Below are positions 16,284 to 23,685 of a stretch of 41,863 nucleotides of DNA, piece by piece. Position 1 is the stretch's first letter; the number at the start of each line of letters is the position of its first letter. The notes under the pieces were generated by a model. It saw only the letters and a list, made by a program, of their open reading frames with translations, searched no databases and was not told where the DNA came from. The position numbers and the translations under genes are program-made. Origin of the DNA: Phaeocystidibacter sp965659725 (lineage in GTDB: Bacteria > Bacteroidota > Bacteroidia > Flavobacteriales > Schleiferiaceae); assembly GCA_965659725.1 (NCBI GenBank), contig CBFHXG010000017.1, positions 1 to 41,863 of the forward strand. The letters are read 5' to 3'.

Positions 16284-16655
16284 CTACGCCTTTCGCTTTA
16301 CGATCCTGAATTCATCGCCCTCAATCAACATTAGGGTAGAAGGGATGTCTTCAGTGCTTGTCTCAGGCTCTGAGACCGCCTTTTCATCAGGCTTCGGTAC
16401 AACGGCTTTCGTAGTTTCTTGATAGGGAGTATCAACAACGGTAGAACTGGCTACTTTCCCCAAAAGAAGCCACGAAGGATCAACATCTCGATAAGTCTTC
16501 AATATCTGGATCACCACGTGAAGGGAAGGTTTATTCCTGCCCGATAGGATATGCGACACAATAGGGCGCTTTATGTCTATAGCATCGGCAAACGCAGCAT
16601 TAGTAAGGCATTTCTTTTCAATGATCTCTCTGATACGCGCTGTTACATCTTCCAT
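16284..16655 (-). CDS. Small XRE-family transcriptional regulator
   Basis: The 123-residue protein has a helix-turn-helix of the XRE/Cro type at residues 1-60 (LTNAAFADAIDIKRPIVSHILSG in overlapping parts, with NKPSLHVVIQIL after). An unstructured Thr/Pro/Glu-rich linker follows, then a short C-terminal strand pair (STLMLIEGDEFRIVKRKA). It lacks an S24 domain. The start codon sits 4 nt after a TACATTTG element that overlaps a perfect palindrome, so negative autoregulation and a leaderless message are likely inferences. It lies downstream of and co-directional with the PhoD-like gene. Confidence 0.85.
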   Translation of the reverse strand: MEDVTARIREIIEKKCLTNAAFADAIDIKRPIVSHILSGRNKPSLHVVIQILKTYRDVDPSWLLLGKVASSTVVDTPYQETTKAVVPKPDEKAVSEPETSTEDIPSTLMLIEGDEFRIVKRKA

Positions 16656-16658
16656 ACC

Positions 16659-16679
16659 ACAAATGTAAATAACATTTGT
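16659..16679 (-). promoter_or_regulatory. Palindromic operator overlapping the -7 element of the XRE gene
   Basis: A perfect 8-bp inverted repeat, ACAAATGT-N5-ACATTTGT, covers a TACATTTG -7 element (16660-16667 on the minus strand), whose last base lies 4 nt before the XRE start codon. The arrangement is what a self-repressing Cro-like regulator would use. The right edge touches the stop codon of the upstream PhoD-like gene. Confidence 0.55.
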
Positions 16680-17977
16680 TATATCGATGTTAGCTCATGC
16701 TTAAAAATCTTTTCACCGTTGGAGTTGAAATACGTTACGTAGAGTGTTCGAGAGGCATCACCTACCACTGATAACCTAGCGTAGTTGCGTTCGGCAATGT
16801 AATCACCAACTCGATTTTCATTGGTTTCATCATGAACTACGGTGGATGGTCCAGAAGAAAGCGGGCTAATGGTATACTCTGTGAATCGAATGCCGTTGTG
16901 TTCAAGCTGACTCACCTCTGAATGGTGCCGGTCGCCGGTTAGGAATACAATGTTATTGGTGCCGATCTTCGATAATTCATTCAATAGGTACTGCCGCTCT
17001 TGAGGGTATTGAGCATAATTCTCATAAATGGCTTCGGAATGTAGAACCTGACCGCCGATAGCGATAATGACAAAGCTTGCTCTCCTGTGAAACCTCACTT
17101 GTGATACGAGCCAATCGATCTGCTCCTTTCCCAGGATCTGTGGGTTACCAGAATGCTCACTGGTTCTATGCGATCGGTTGTCAAGACCTATAAAAACTAC
17201 ATCGGAATACGTATGAATCCAACGAAGGTCGCCGTATTTCTCCTCTTGATAATCACCCCGCGGCCAGTAGTTCATGAAAGCTTGTCGTGTGCTTTCAATG
17301 TGTTCGTAGGTGCCTACGCAATTATTTGGACCCGCATCATGGTCATCCCAAATGGCCAGATTAGGGCGACTCTCCAAGAGGTTTCTCAGTTGATCATTTG
17401 CTCGACTTTTCGTATAACGATGGTAGATCCCGTAGGCACTAGAAAAATCCGATGGTCGTGTGTACACATTGTCGCCAAGCCAAAAATTGAAATCTGCACT
17501 TTCATTGGACATGTGATCGTATATCTGATAGTCGCCACCATATGGACTACCAGGGCGATCGGCTTGAGGATCATTGACATACGAACAGCTCCCCGCTACG
17601 AAGGTAAAGTCAGGCGCAAATGATCTATGCATAAAATCCACAGGGGTGGAGAAGGTGCTAAGCGAGTCCAGCACTTCATGATGGTAGTCTTGTGCATATA
17701 TCCAACCGTGTAAGACGTATCGAGTATTTGGGGTTAGTCCTTCTGCCCTGTAAATCCTCGGACCATGTCCCGATAGTGCGTCCATATACAAGAATACGGT
17801 ATCTGTTTCGCTCATGACCAAGAATCCATCCGGCCATTCCTCGTTATACCAATAGTTGCTTTCAATGGTCATGTGAGCCTCTCGGTGATTAATCTCTCCA
17901 TAGGTCACAGCTGCCTGCTGAGCAATTCCCGTAGCACTTGAGACGAGTAGGGTAGTAATAGCGTATATCTTGCGCAT
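16679..17977 (-). CDS. PhoD-like alkaline phosphatase/phosphodiesterase
   Basis: The 432-residue exported protein has a signal peptide (MRKIYAITTLLVSSATGIAQ). The PhoD metal site is shown by VAGSCSYVN near residue 128, FWLGDNVYTRPSD near 160, NLAIWDDHDAGPNN near 206 and FLTGDRHHSEVSQ near 345. Residues 24-115 form a fibronectin-like PhoD N-terminal domain. PhoD enzymes cleave phosphomonoesters and diesters in the periplasm using iron and calcium. The stop codon lies at the palindrome upstream of the XRE gene. Confidence 0.9.
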   Translation of the reverse strand: MRKIYAITTLLVSSATGIAQQAAVTYGEINHREAHMTIESNYWYNEEWPDGFLVMSETDTVFLYMDALSGHGPRIYRAEGLTPNTRYVLHGWIYAQDYHHEVLDSLSTFSTPVDFMHRSFAPDFTFVAGSCSYVNDPQADRPGSPYGGDYQIYDHMSNESADFNFWLGDNVYTRPSDFSSAYGIYHRYTKSRANDQLRNLLESRPNLAIWDDHDAGPNNCVGTYEHIESTRQAFMNYWPRGDYQEEKYGDLRWIHTYSDVVFIGLDNRSHRTSEHSGNPQILGKEQIDWLVSQVRFHRRASFVIIAIGGQVLHSEAIYENYAQYPQERQYLLNELSKIGTNNIVFLTGDRHHSEVSQLEHNGIRFTEYTISPLSSGPSTVVHDETNENRVGDYIAERNYARLSVVGDASRTLYVTYFNSNGEKIFKHELTSI

Positions 17978-18035
17978 CGAATTCGTAGTTTAGAGCCTTG
18001 AAGATAATCCAAACGCTCTTTCGTAACGTTAAGCC

Positions 18036-19235
18036 ATGAAGAAGTCCTTACAATTCGATCCTAAATCCATATTAGAACACGCTTCTCAGTGGTGGGATAC
18101 GCAATCATTCTCTGGTGGGCGATGGCTTAGGTATCCCGATTATCAAATGTTATTTAGAAATGTTAATTACAAAAGTAATCTAATAGGTGAGTCTCATGAA
18201 GGTAGGGGTATACAACAATACACTATTGGCAAAGGAAGTAGACCTATAATCGCATGGTCACAGATGCATGGTAATGAAGCCACGGCTACCTACGCGATAC
18301 ATGATTTACTTTTGTATTTACAAATGTATACTTCTCAGGATTGGTATCAACAGGTCTTTGATCGCATTCATATTCACCTTATTCCCATGGTCAATCCGGA
18401 TGGGGCTGAACGATGGTTGAGGCGTACTGCGTTAGACATAGACACGAATAGGGATGCTGTAGCTCTACAGGCTAAAGAGACGCGTCTTTTGATGGAGCGA
18501 ATCAAGGCTTCAGGAGCTGAATTGGCTCTCAATCTGCATGACCAGCGCAATATCTTTCACTTGCAAGACAGCAATGATAGTGCTGTGATAAGCTTCTTGG
18601 CACCTTCTTCCGATCCAAAACGTGGAGTTAATGCCACAAGAAGGAAGGCCATGAATTGGATCAGTCATTTTCAGAAATCTCTAAAGGATGTGCATCCGCA
18701 AGGCGCCGGAAAATATACCGATGAGTTCTATCCAACCGCATTCGGGGAGAATGTTCAGAAGCTGGGAATACCAACTGTTCTGATCGAGTCCGGTGCTTGG
18801 CCTAATGATCCTGACCGACTCCTAGCTCGAAAACTCAACTTCTATCTGCTTCTAGACGCAATTCTAACGCTATCAGATTCACATGAGCTCGATCAACATA
18901 CCATACTCCAATACGATGCTATTCCGCTCAACGACAACAAGCAATGGGATGTGTTGATCAAGAATGTAACGATAGGTAAGGACAAGCAAGCCATGGTGGA
19001 TATCGGTATTCAGTACAAGTACTATCCCGACCCCAACAGCAATCAATTGGAATACAAGGCTATCATTGGTGACGTGGGAGATCTGAATCACCATTGCGGA
19101 CTACAGACCATCGATGCAAAGGGTGCTTCGTTCGAGAAAGGAAACCGACTGCCTCATTTGGATGACGCAGCCAGCTTCCAGATCGCTGATGAGAGTGGCT
19201 ACCTTCTCGTACTCGAGAATGGCAACTTAGTCTGA
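18036..19235 (+). CDS. M14-family zinc carboxypeptidase, cytoplasmic type
   Basis: The 399-residue protein lacks a signal peptide. It has the M14 zinc ligands His78 and Glu81 in MHGNEATAT, His168 in NLHDQR, and the catalytic Glu251 in VLIESGAWPND. MVNPDGAERW (119-128) and DIDTNRDA (134-141) are typical M14 substrate-binding loops. C-terminal residues 290-399 form a separate beta-rich segment. It is not closely related in sequence to the M14 protein 2 kb upstream. Divergent from the PhoD-like gene; its stop abuts the stop of the convergent ssb gene. Confidence 0.88.
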   Translation: MKKSLQFDPKSILEHASQWWDTQSFSGGRWLRYPDYQMLFRNVNYKSNLIGESHEGRGIQQYTIGKGSRPIIAWSQMHGNEATATYAIHDLLLYLQMYTSQDWYQQVFDRIHIHLIPMVNPDGAERWLRRTALDIDTNRDAVALQAKETRLLMERIKASGAELALNLHDQRNIFHLQDSNDSAVISFLAPSSDPKRGVNATRRKAMNWISHFQKSLKDVHPQGAGKYTDEFYPTAFGENVQKLGIPTVLIESGAWPNDPDRLLARKLNFYLLLDAILTLSDSHELDQHTILQYDAIPLNDNKQWDVLIKNVTIGKDKQAMVDIGIQYKYYPDPNSNQLEYKAIIGDVGDLNHHCGLQTIDAKGASFEKGNRLPHLDDAASFQIADESGYLLVLENGNLV

Positions 19236-19583
19236 TCAAGCAGTAGCCCCTTTAGGTGTCAAGTTCATAATATCCCTTGCCACGATCTCAGTTACGTATC
19301 GTGTAACACCCTCCTTATCCTCGTAGCTACGAGTAGAGAGCTTACCTTCAACGATAACCCGACTTCCCTTCTTGAGGTACTCGCTGACGTAATCAGCCGT
19401 TTTACCCCATGCGATGATGTTGTGCCAGTCGGTTATTTCCACTTTGTCACCATCAATGTTGCGGTAATACTGATTAGTCGCCATGGAGAAGGATACCTGC
19501 TTCTTGCCGCTGTCAAACGTCTTCATCTCTGGATCTTTCCCTAATGTCCCGAATAATTGAACTCGATTTACAAAATTTCTCAT
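19236..19583 (-). CDS. ssb: Short single-stranded DNA-binding protein
   Basis: The 115-residue protein is an SSB OB-fold: NRVQLFGTLGKDPEMK at the N-terminus, VSFSMATNQYY near 30, DWHNIIAWGKTADYVSEYLKKGSRVIVEG in pieces near 53-80, and TEIVARDIMNL at the end. It stops right after the OB-fold with KGATA and lacks the acidic C-terminal tip (DDDIPF-like) that recruits partner proteins in canonical SSB. Bacteroidota often carry such a short paralogue beside a full-length SSB. A mosaic of inverted repeats lies upstream. Confidence 0.92.
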   Translation of the reverse strand: MRNFVNRVQLFGTLGKDPEMKTFDSGKKQVSFSMATNQYYRNIDGDKVEITDWHNIIAWGKTADYVSEYLKKGSRVIVEGKLSTRSYEDKEGVTRYVTEIVARDIMNLTPKGATA

Positions 19584-19644
19584 GATTGAAATTTGATTTG
19601 GTTGAGCAGCAAATCGACGAAGAAAAGTTCAGGATAAGCGCATA

Positions 19645-19680
19645 CATACGGATACAAACGCATGTAAACGTTTGCATACG
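19645..19680. promoter_or_regulatory. Overlapping inverted repeats upstream of ssb
   Basis: Three CATACG/CGCATG-type half-sites occur here. CATACG-GATACAAA-CGCATG spans 19645-19664. An imperfect palindrome with centre AAACGTTT spans 19659-19680 and pairs 9 of 11 positions. The segment CGGATACAAACG recurs in reverse orientation at 30582-30593 upstream of the lipoprotein gene. It is an operator candidate; the regulator is unknown. Confidence 0.4.
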
Positions 19681-19768
19681 CTTAGTTGCGCATTTTATGA
19701 CAAAAATGAGCGCTCGATTGAAAATGGGATGACTATCATTGAAATACCAAACATCAATTTCTTTAGCA

Positions 19769-20146
19769 ATGAATTATTTCTGCCATCAATGCGGCGCCAA
19801 ATTAAGAGGCCGCACCGACAAGAGGTTCTGTGACGACCAATGCCGAAGTACATTTCACAACACACAGAATGTAAACAGTACCAACTACATGAGAAACACA
19901 CATAGGCTCCTTAGACGGAACTGGAAGGTGTTACATAAATACCGCAGGAAGGGTATTCAAATGGTATTGCTAGATGATGCAAGCAAGGATGGGTTCAATG
20001 CCGATCTGGTGACCGGAATTGTTCTCAACGAATCTCGCGTCATATACCGTTGTTACGAATATGAATACGAAGTGAATGACGACGGATGTCTCGTGCTAAA
20101 TGACAATGAGGCCTATGAACCTAGTCACGCTTCAAACCGTGAATGA
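19769..20146 (+). CDS. Small zinc-ribbon protein of unknown function
   Basis: The 125-residue protein has an N-terminal CxxC...CxxxC cluster (CHQCGAKLRGRTDKRFCDDQC) of treble-clef or zinc-ribbon appearance. A basic helix (RLLRRNWKVLHKYRRKG) and an acidic C-terminal half follow. Similar small proteins are common and unnamed in Bacteroidota. I chose the ATG at 19769 directly before the Cys cluster rather than a TTG 30 nt upstream. The last 26 nt overlap the convergent ACT-domain gene. A nucleic-acid-binding role is only a guess from the basic helix. Confidence 0.68.
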   Translation: MNYFCHQCGAKLRGRTDKRFCDDQCRSTFHNTQNVNSTNYMRNTHRLLRRNWKVLHKYRRKGIQMVLLDDASKDGFNADLVTGIVLNESRVIYRCYEYEYEVNDDGCLVLNDNEAYEPSHASNRE

Positions 20147-20780
20147 TCTGGAATGCTCGGTTCAAGTCTTCCTCAGTAACGATCACCGTGAACTCGTTCG
20201 TCGTGGAGATCACCTCAATGACGTTGATGCCATTTTGCGCCAACTGTTTGAAGAGGTAGTAATACAGACCAAGAACGTCGGTGTTGGTTTGTGGAAGCTT
20301 TACTGTAATAGAAGAGAGGGGTGACCTTGATTGGGTCATCTTCTCCTTCTTGTACGACTCACGAACGATCTCGTCTAGTTTCTGAGATACAACTACCGTT
20401 GTTTCTTCAACACCTCTCGAGAAAGTGTGGAATACGTCGCCCATCTGAGTGAGCTCTTGTAAGAATTTCGCTTGAGCTTCAACAAGAGTAGGGGAATTGG
20501 CAAATGTGTAATCGATCAAACCTGAACGAACTACGATGTCACCTAGATTCTTGATGTATTGCGTCAATTTATGTTTAGCGCGGTAGGACCCTGGAGGGTC
20601 TAGACGACGAATAGCCATGATCACCGCACCTTCCTTAAGGGCCTTACCAAGCTGCTCCTCTAGATCCGGCATAAGCTGCCTTGCCAATGCGGAAACGTTC
20701 AAAAGATTCTCGTGAAGCGCTTCTTCTAAGAATGGGTGTTCATCGAAATACTTAAGCAAGTAGTCGCGTAAGGTGGTCAT
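20121..20780 (-). CDS. ACT-domain-containing protein of unknown function
   Basis: The 219-residue protein has a helical N-terminal region (residues 1-60; EEALHENLLNVSALARQLMPD resembles a winged-helix or helical bundle). A middle segment with HTFSRGVEETTVVVSQKL follows, and the C-terminal 70 residues match an ACT fold (SSITVKLPQTN ... LFKQLAQNGINVIEVISTTNEFTVIVTEEDLNRAFQII in pieces), the arrangement seen at the end of aspartate kinases. No kinase domain is present, so I call it a stand-alone ACT regulator-like protein. Homologues are often mislabelled aspartate kinase. Confidence 0.65.
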   Translation of the reverse strand: MTTLRDYLLKYFDEHPFLEEALHENLLNVSALARQLMPDLEEQLGKALKEGAVIMAIRRLDPPGSYRAKHKLTQYIKNLGDIVVRSGLIDYTFANSPTLVEAQAKFLQELTQMGDVFHTFSRGVEETTVVVSQKLDEIVRESYKKEKMTQSRSPLSSITVKLPQTNTDVLGLYYYLFKQLAQNGINVIEVISTTNEFTVIVTEEDLNRAFQIIHGLKRD

Positions 20781-20823
20781 GATCTGGTTGGTTCGTTAGC
20801 TCGTTCAAATAATAACTGCGCGT

Positions 20824-20831
20824 CAAAAATA
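20824..20831 (-). promoter_or_regulatory. Putative -7 element (TATTTTTG) of the ACT-domain gene
   Basis: An exact TAnnTTTG match lies 43 nt upstream of the ACT-domain gene start, in the divergent region shared with the NADP-dependent oxidoreductase gene. No -33 at normal spacing. Confidence 0.35.
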
Positions 20832-20863
20832 AGTGATATAATCGAATCTATTGTTACAAAACG

Positions 20864-20871
20864 TACCTTCG
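20864..20871 (+). promoter_or_regulatory. Putative -7 element (TACCTTCG) of the NADP oxidoreductase gene
   Basis: A one-mismatch TAnnTTTG element ends exactly 4 nt before the ATG at 20876, matching the spacing seen at other genes here. Confidence 0.3.
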
Positions 20872-20875
20872 AACA

Positions 20876-21508
20876 ATGCGAGTGAAAAAACCTAAGAATA
20901 TAGCGATAATCGGGTCAGGCAACGTCGGGAAGGCATTAGCTTCAAGCCTCTCTACTGCTGGATACAACGTTGTTTTCGGCGTTCGAGACCCCAACGATTA
21001 TTCCGCCAAGGAATGGATCATGGATCACCCATCCATTTCCGTTCTTCATGTGTCAGATGCCGTGGATGAATCAGATGTAATCATTACTTGTTTCCGCCCT
21101 GATGGACTTACTTTAATGATAGAGTTAATGGGTGACCTTGAGAATAAGGTAGTGATAGATGCGATGAACTCTATCATGAACAAGAAGACTCCGTTTGAAA
21201 CGACTACTCACGCTATCGAAGATCTTTCGAACTGCAGGAATGTGGTGAAGTGCTTCAATACTACCGGTGCTAATAACATGGCACGACCAGGCTATGGTCG
21301 TCAATCCATTGATATGTTCATGGCAGGTGGTGATAGTTATGCAAAGGAGGTTGCAAGGCGACTTGCTCAAGATATAGGCTTCTCCGAATGCTACGATGTA
21401 GGCGATCAAAGTGTATACGTGTTGATGGAGCAATTGGCCATGGTTTGGATTCGACTTTCAGCTTCAGAGCTGGGTCGAGACTTTGGATTCAAACTTCTAC
21501 GCCGCTAG
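20876..21508 (+). CDS. NADPH-dependent F420-reductase-like oxidoreductase
   Basis: The 210-residue protein starts with the Rossmann motif IAIIGSGNVGKALASSL at residues 9-25 and VVFGVRDPND, where Arg suggests NADP preference. It continues with DVIITCFRPDG, VIDAMNSI and CRNVVKCFNTTGANNM, the pattern of the NADP oxidoreductase/coenzyme F420-dependent family (FNO, DinF-like reductases). Bacteroidota do not normally use F420, so the true substrate is unknown. It is followed 27 nt later by the HI0933-type flavoprotein on the same strand. Confidence 0.85.
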   Translation: MRVKKPKNIAIIGSGNVGKALASSLSTAGYNVVFGVRDPNDYSAKEWIMDHPSISVLHVSDAVDESDVIITCFRPDGLTLMIELMGDLENKVVIDAMNSIMNKKTPFETTTHAIEDLSNCRNVVKCFNTTGANNMARPGYGRQSIDMFMAGGDSYAKEVARRLAQDIGFSECYDVGDQSVYVLMEQLAMVWIRLSASELGRDFGFKLLRR

Positions 21509-21523
21509 AACGTTGCTGGTGTA

Positions 21524-21531
21524 TACCTTTG
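21524..21531 (+). promoter_or_regulatory. Putative -7 element (TACCTTTG) of the HI0933-type gene
   Basis: An exact TAnnTTTG match ends 4 nt before the ATG at 21536. If used, transcription would start on the start codon. Confidence 0.42.
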
Positions 21532-21535
21532 CAAA

Positions 21536-22768
21536 ATGGCTGAAAAAAGATCCGTGATTATTGGAGGAGGCGCTGCTGGCTTCTTTGCTGCAATTGCATG
21601 CGCTGAGGCAGATCCATTCAGTGAAGTTGTTATCCTCGAAAAAACTCCGCAAACGCTAGGCAAGGTCAAGGTGTCTGGCGGTGGCCGCTGCAATGTGACC
21701 CATGCCTGTTTTAACCCCAACGAACTCGTTGATTTCTACCCTCGTGGCAATGTTGAGTTGCTAGGTCCATTCAATCGTTTTGGCACCGCCGATACGATGG
21801 AATGGTTTACCGATAGAGGTGTCGAACTTAAGGTTGAAAGCGATAATCGCGTATTTCCAGTCACGGATAATTCTCAAACCATCATGGATTGCTTAACAGA
21901 GTTCGCAGAGCGGGCTGGTGTGGTGATCAAGACACGTTCTGGCGTTGAGTCGCTGGAGAAGGAAGGAGATAAATGGATCCTAAAACTCGAATCGAAAGAG
22001 ACCATCGAGGCGAATAAGGTGCTTATTGCAACAGGTGGGAGCAAGAAGATGTGGGACGCTTTGAAACGACTGGGGCATAAGATCGTTGAGCCAGTGCCCT
22101 CACTGTTTACCTTCAATATAAAAGACCCGAGGATCAATGGCTTGGCAGGCGTTAGCGCTCCAAACGTTGAGTTGAGCTTGCCTGCATTTGACATGGAAGC
22201 ACAAGGCCCTCTTCTGATCACGCACTGGGGATTGAGTGGCCCCGCTATCCTTCGTTTATCCGCTTGGGCAGCGCGCGAATTGCACGATACATCGTACCGC
22301 TTCTTACTTCATGTGAACTTTGTTCCACAACTCGATGAAGAAACCCTGCTAGATGTGATGAATGGTTTCCGTAAGGATGCCGATCAGCAAAGAAAGCGCA
22401 TCCATAGTAATACACTTTTTAGTTTACCAATGCGACTTTGGAAGAACATCTGTGTAGCAGCGAAGATCCCGGAGCGTGCTACTTGGTCAGACATTTCCAA
22501 GCCGCAACTTCGAAAGTTCGTTACGCAGCTGAACAAGGCCGAGTTCGTGGTTTCAGGTAAGAGCACATTCAAAGAGGAATTCGTTACCGCTGGTGGTGTT
22601 GATCTGGGTCAGATCGACTTCAAGACCTTTGAAAGCAAGATCCACGATAATCTATTCTTAGCTGGTGAAGTGCTTAATATCGATGCACTTACTGGAGGTT
22701 TCAACTTTCAGGCTGCCTGGACAGGAGGGTGGATCGCTGGTCATGCTATGGCGGGAGAGCCTGTGTAA
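21536..22768 (+). CDS. HI0933/YhiN-family NAD(P)/FAD-dependent oxidoreductase
   Basis: The 410-residue flavoprotein has the FAD-binding motif VIIGGGAAGFFAAIA at 7-21 and VILEKTPQTLGKVKVSGGGRCNVTHA at 32-57, the diagnostic HI0933 block. Further on are VLIATGGSKKM near 163, THWGLSGPAILRLS near 230, and a C-terminal FAVIN-like block TAGGVDLGQIDFKTFESK plus LFLAGEVLNIDALTGGFNFQAAWTGG in pieces. The family is annotated as aminoacetone oxidase-like or BaiN-like flavoprotein; the physiological substrate is not settled. Confidence 0.92.
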   Translation: MAEKRSVIIGGGAAGFFAAIACAEADPFSEVVILEKTPQTLGKVKVSGGGRCNVTHACFNPNELVDFYPRGNVELLGPFNRFGTADTMEWFTDRGVELKVESDNRVFPVTDNSQTIMDCLTEFAERAGVVIKTRSGVESLEKEGDKWILKLESKETIEANKVLIATGGSKKMWDALKRLGHKIVEPVPSLFTFNIKDPRINGLAGVSAPNVELSLPAFDMEAQGPLLITHWGLSGPAILRLSAWAARELHDTSYRFLLHVNFVPQLDEETLLDVMNGFRKDADQQRKRIHSNTLFSLPMRLWKNICVAAKIPERATWSDISKPQLRKFVTQLNKAEFVVSGKSTFKEEFVTAGGVDLGQIDFKTFESKIHDNLFLAGEVLNIDALTGGFNFQAAWTGGWIAGHAMAGEPV

Positions 22769-22845
22769 TGATCTATTTATCAACGTCTTGAGGTGAAATT
22801 GCTAAGCATATTGTTTTTTTCATCTTTGAAATGCTAAAAATATTA

Positions 22846-22878
22846 TCATTCTTGTTACTTTAGCAAAGTAAAGAATGA
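22846..22878. promoter_or_regulatory. Long palindromic operator upstream of the XRE-S24 repressor
   Basis: The site reads TCATTCTTGTTACTTT, centre AGC, AAAGTAAAGAATGA. Both 7-bp inner arms (TTACTTT/AAAGTAA) and outer arms (TCATTCT/AGAATGA) are perfect, with the left arm two bases longer between them. It ends 4 nt before the start codon of the repressor, so binding would block transcription or initiation directly. It is the best candidate for the autoregulatory, damage-responsive operator of the cassette. Confidence 0.65.
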
Positions 22879-22882
22879 CAAC

Positions 22883-23677
22883 ATGCATTATTTAGCTTCA
22901 AACCTTAAGTATCTACGCAAGTCAAGGTCCCTCACTCAGGCTCAATTCGCTGAGAAGCTCGGACTAAAGCGCTCTTTAATAGGTGCTTATGAAGAAGGTA
23001 GAAGCGAGCCGAAGCTTGCTACACTTCAGCATTTCGCTCAGTATTTTGAGGTTAGTATTGACGCCCTCATTAATCAAGACCTTACCCAAGGAGTGAGTAG
23101 GGAGCAGGAATATAAGCCTGACACTCTCGGTAGGTCGTTGCGAATACTTCCGATCACTGTCGATAGAGAAACAGATCGCGAGATGAGCACCGTGGTGCCT
23201 GTAAAGGCTTCAGCTGGTTACTTGAATGGGTTTGGAGATGTGGATTACATTGAAAAACTACCTCGGTTCGACCTCCCCTTTCCCGAATTATCGAGCGAAC
23301 GCAGTTATCGTGTCTTTCAGATAAAAGGAGATAGCATGCTTCCTGTGTCTCCAGGGGCGTATGTGATATGCACATATATCCAGGATTGGAGCGATGTTTC
23401 GAATGATGAATGCTATGTCTTGGTTACGAGAAGCGAAGGTGTTGTCTATAAGCGTGTTATAAATGAGCTGTCGAAGGGTTATTTCAGATTGAAATCGGAT
23501 AATCCTGAGTACAGTACATATGAAGTTCCAGTTCATGATGTAGTGGAGGTTTGGAAAGCGGTGGGGTATACCTCGTTCACCATTCCAGATGGTTCGTCGT
23601 TGGGGAACTTGAGCTTTTTGGAGGAGTCGATCAAACGACTTCAGGAAGATGTGGCGGAAATCAAAAAGAAGATTTGA
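22883..23677 (+). CDS. XRE-S24 (LexA/CI-like) self-cleaving repressor
   Basis: The 264-residue protein has an XRE helix-turn-helix at residues 6-60 (LTQAQFAEKLGLKRSLIGAYEEGRSEPK in pieces). A linker and a peptidase S24 domain from about 100 to 235 follow. The LexA/CI self-cleavage site is present as Ala111-Gly112 in VKASAGYLNG, and the dyad is Ser151 in IKGDSMLPV and Lys190 in VVYKRVI. The C-terminal 25 residues may form a short coiled coil. It heads the damage-tolerance cassette, 8 nt before dinB, with a long palindrome right before its start. By family analogy, RecA-stimulated cleavage would derepress the cassette; this is inference. Confidence 0.92.
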   Translation: MHYLASNLKYLRKSRSLTQAQFAEKLGLKRSLIGAYEEGRSEPKLATLQHFAQYFEVSIDALINQDLTQGVSREQEYKPDTLGRSLRILPITVDRETDREMSTVVPVKASAGYLNGFGDVDYIEKLPRFDLPFPELSSERSYRVFQIKGDSMLPVSPGAYVICTYIQDWSDVSNDECYVLVTRSEGVVYKRVINELSKGYFRLKSDNPEYSTYEVPVHDVVEVWKAVGYTSFTIPDGSSLGNLSFLEESIKRLQEDVAEIKKKI

Positions 23678-23685
23678 ATTTCGAA

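Noticed and set aside
23551..23685. N-terminal extension of dinB into the repressor gene
   Set aside because: The extra 45 residues are unlike Y-family polymerases and overlap the S24 domain coding region; the ATG at 23686 fits family length.
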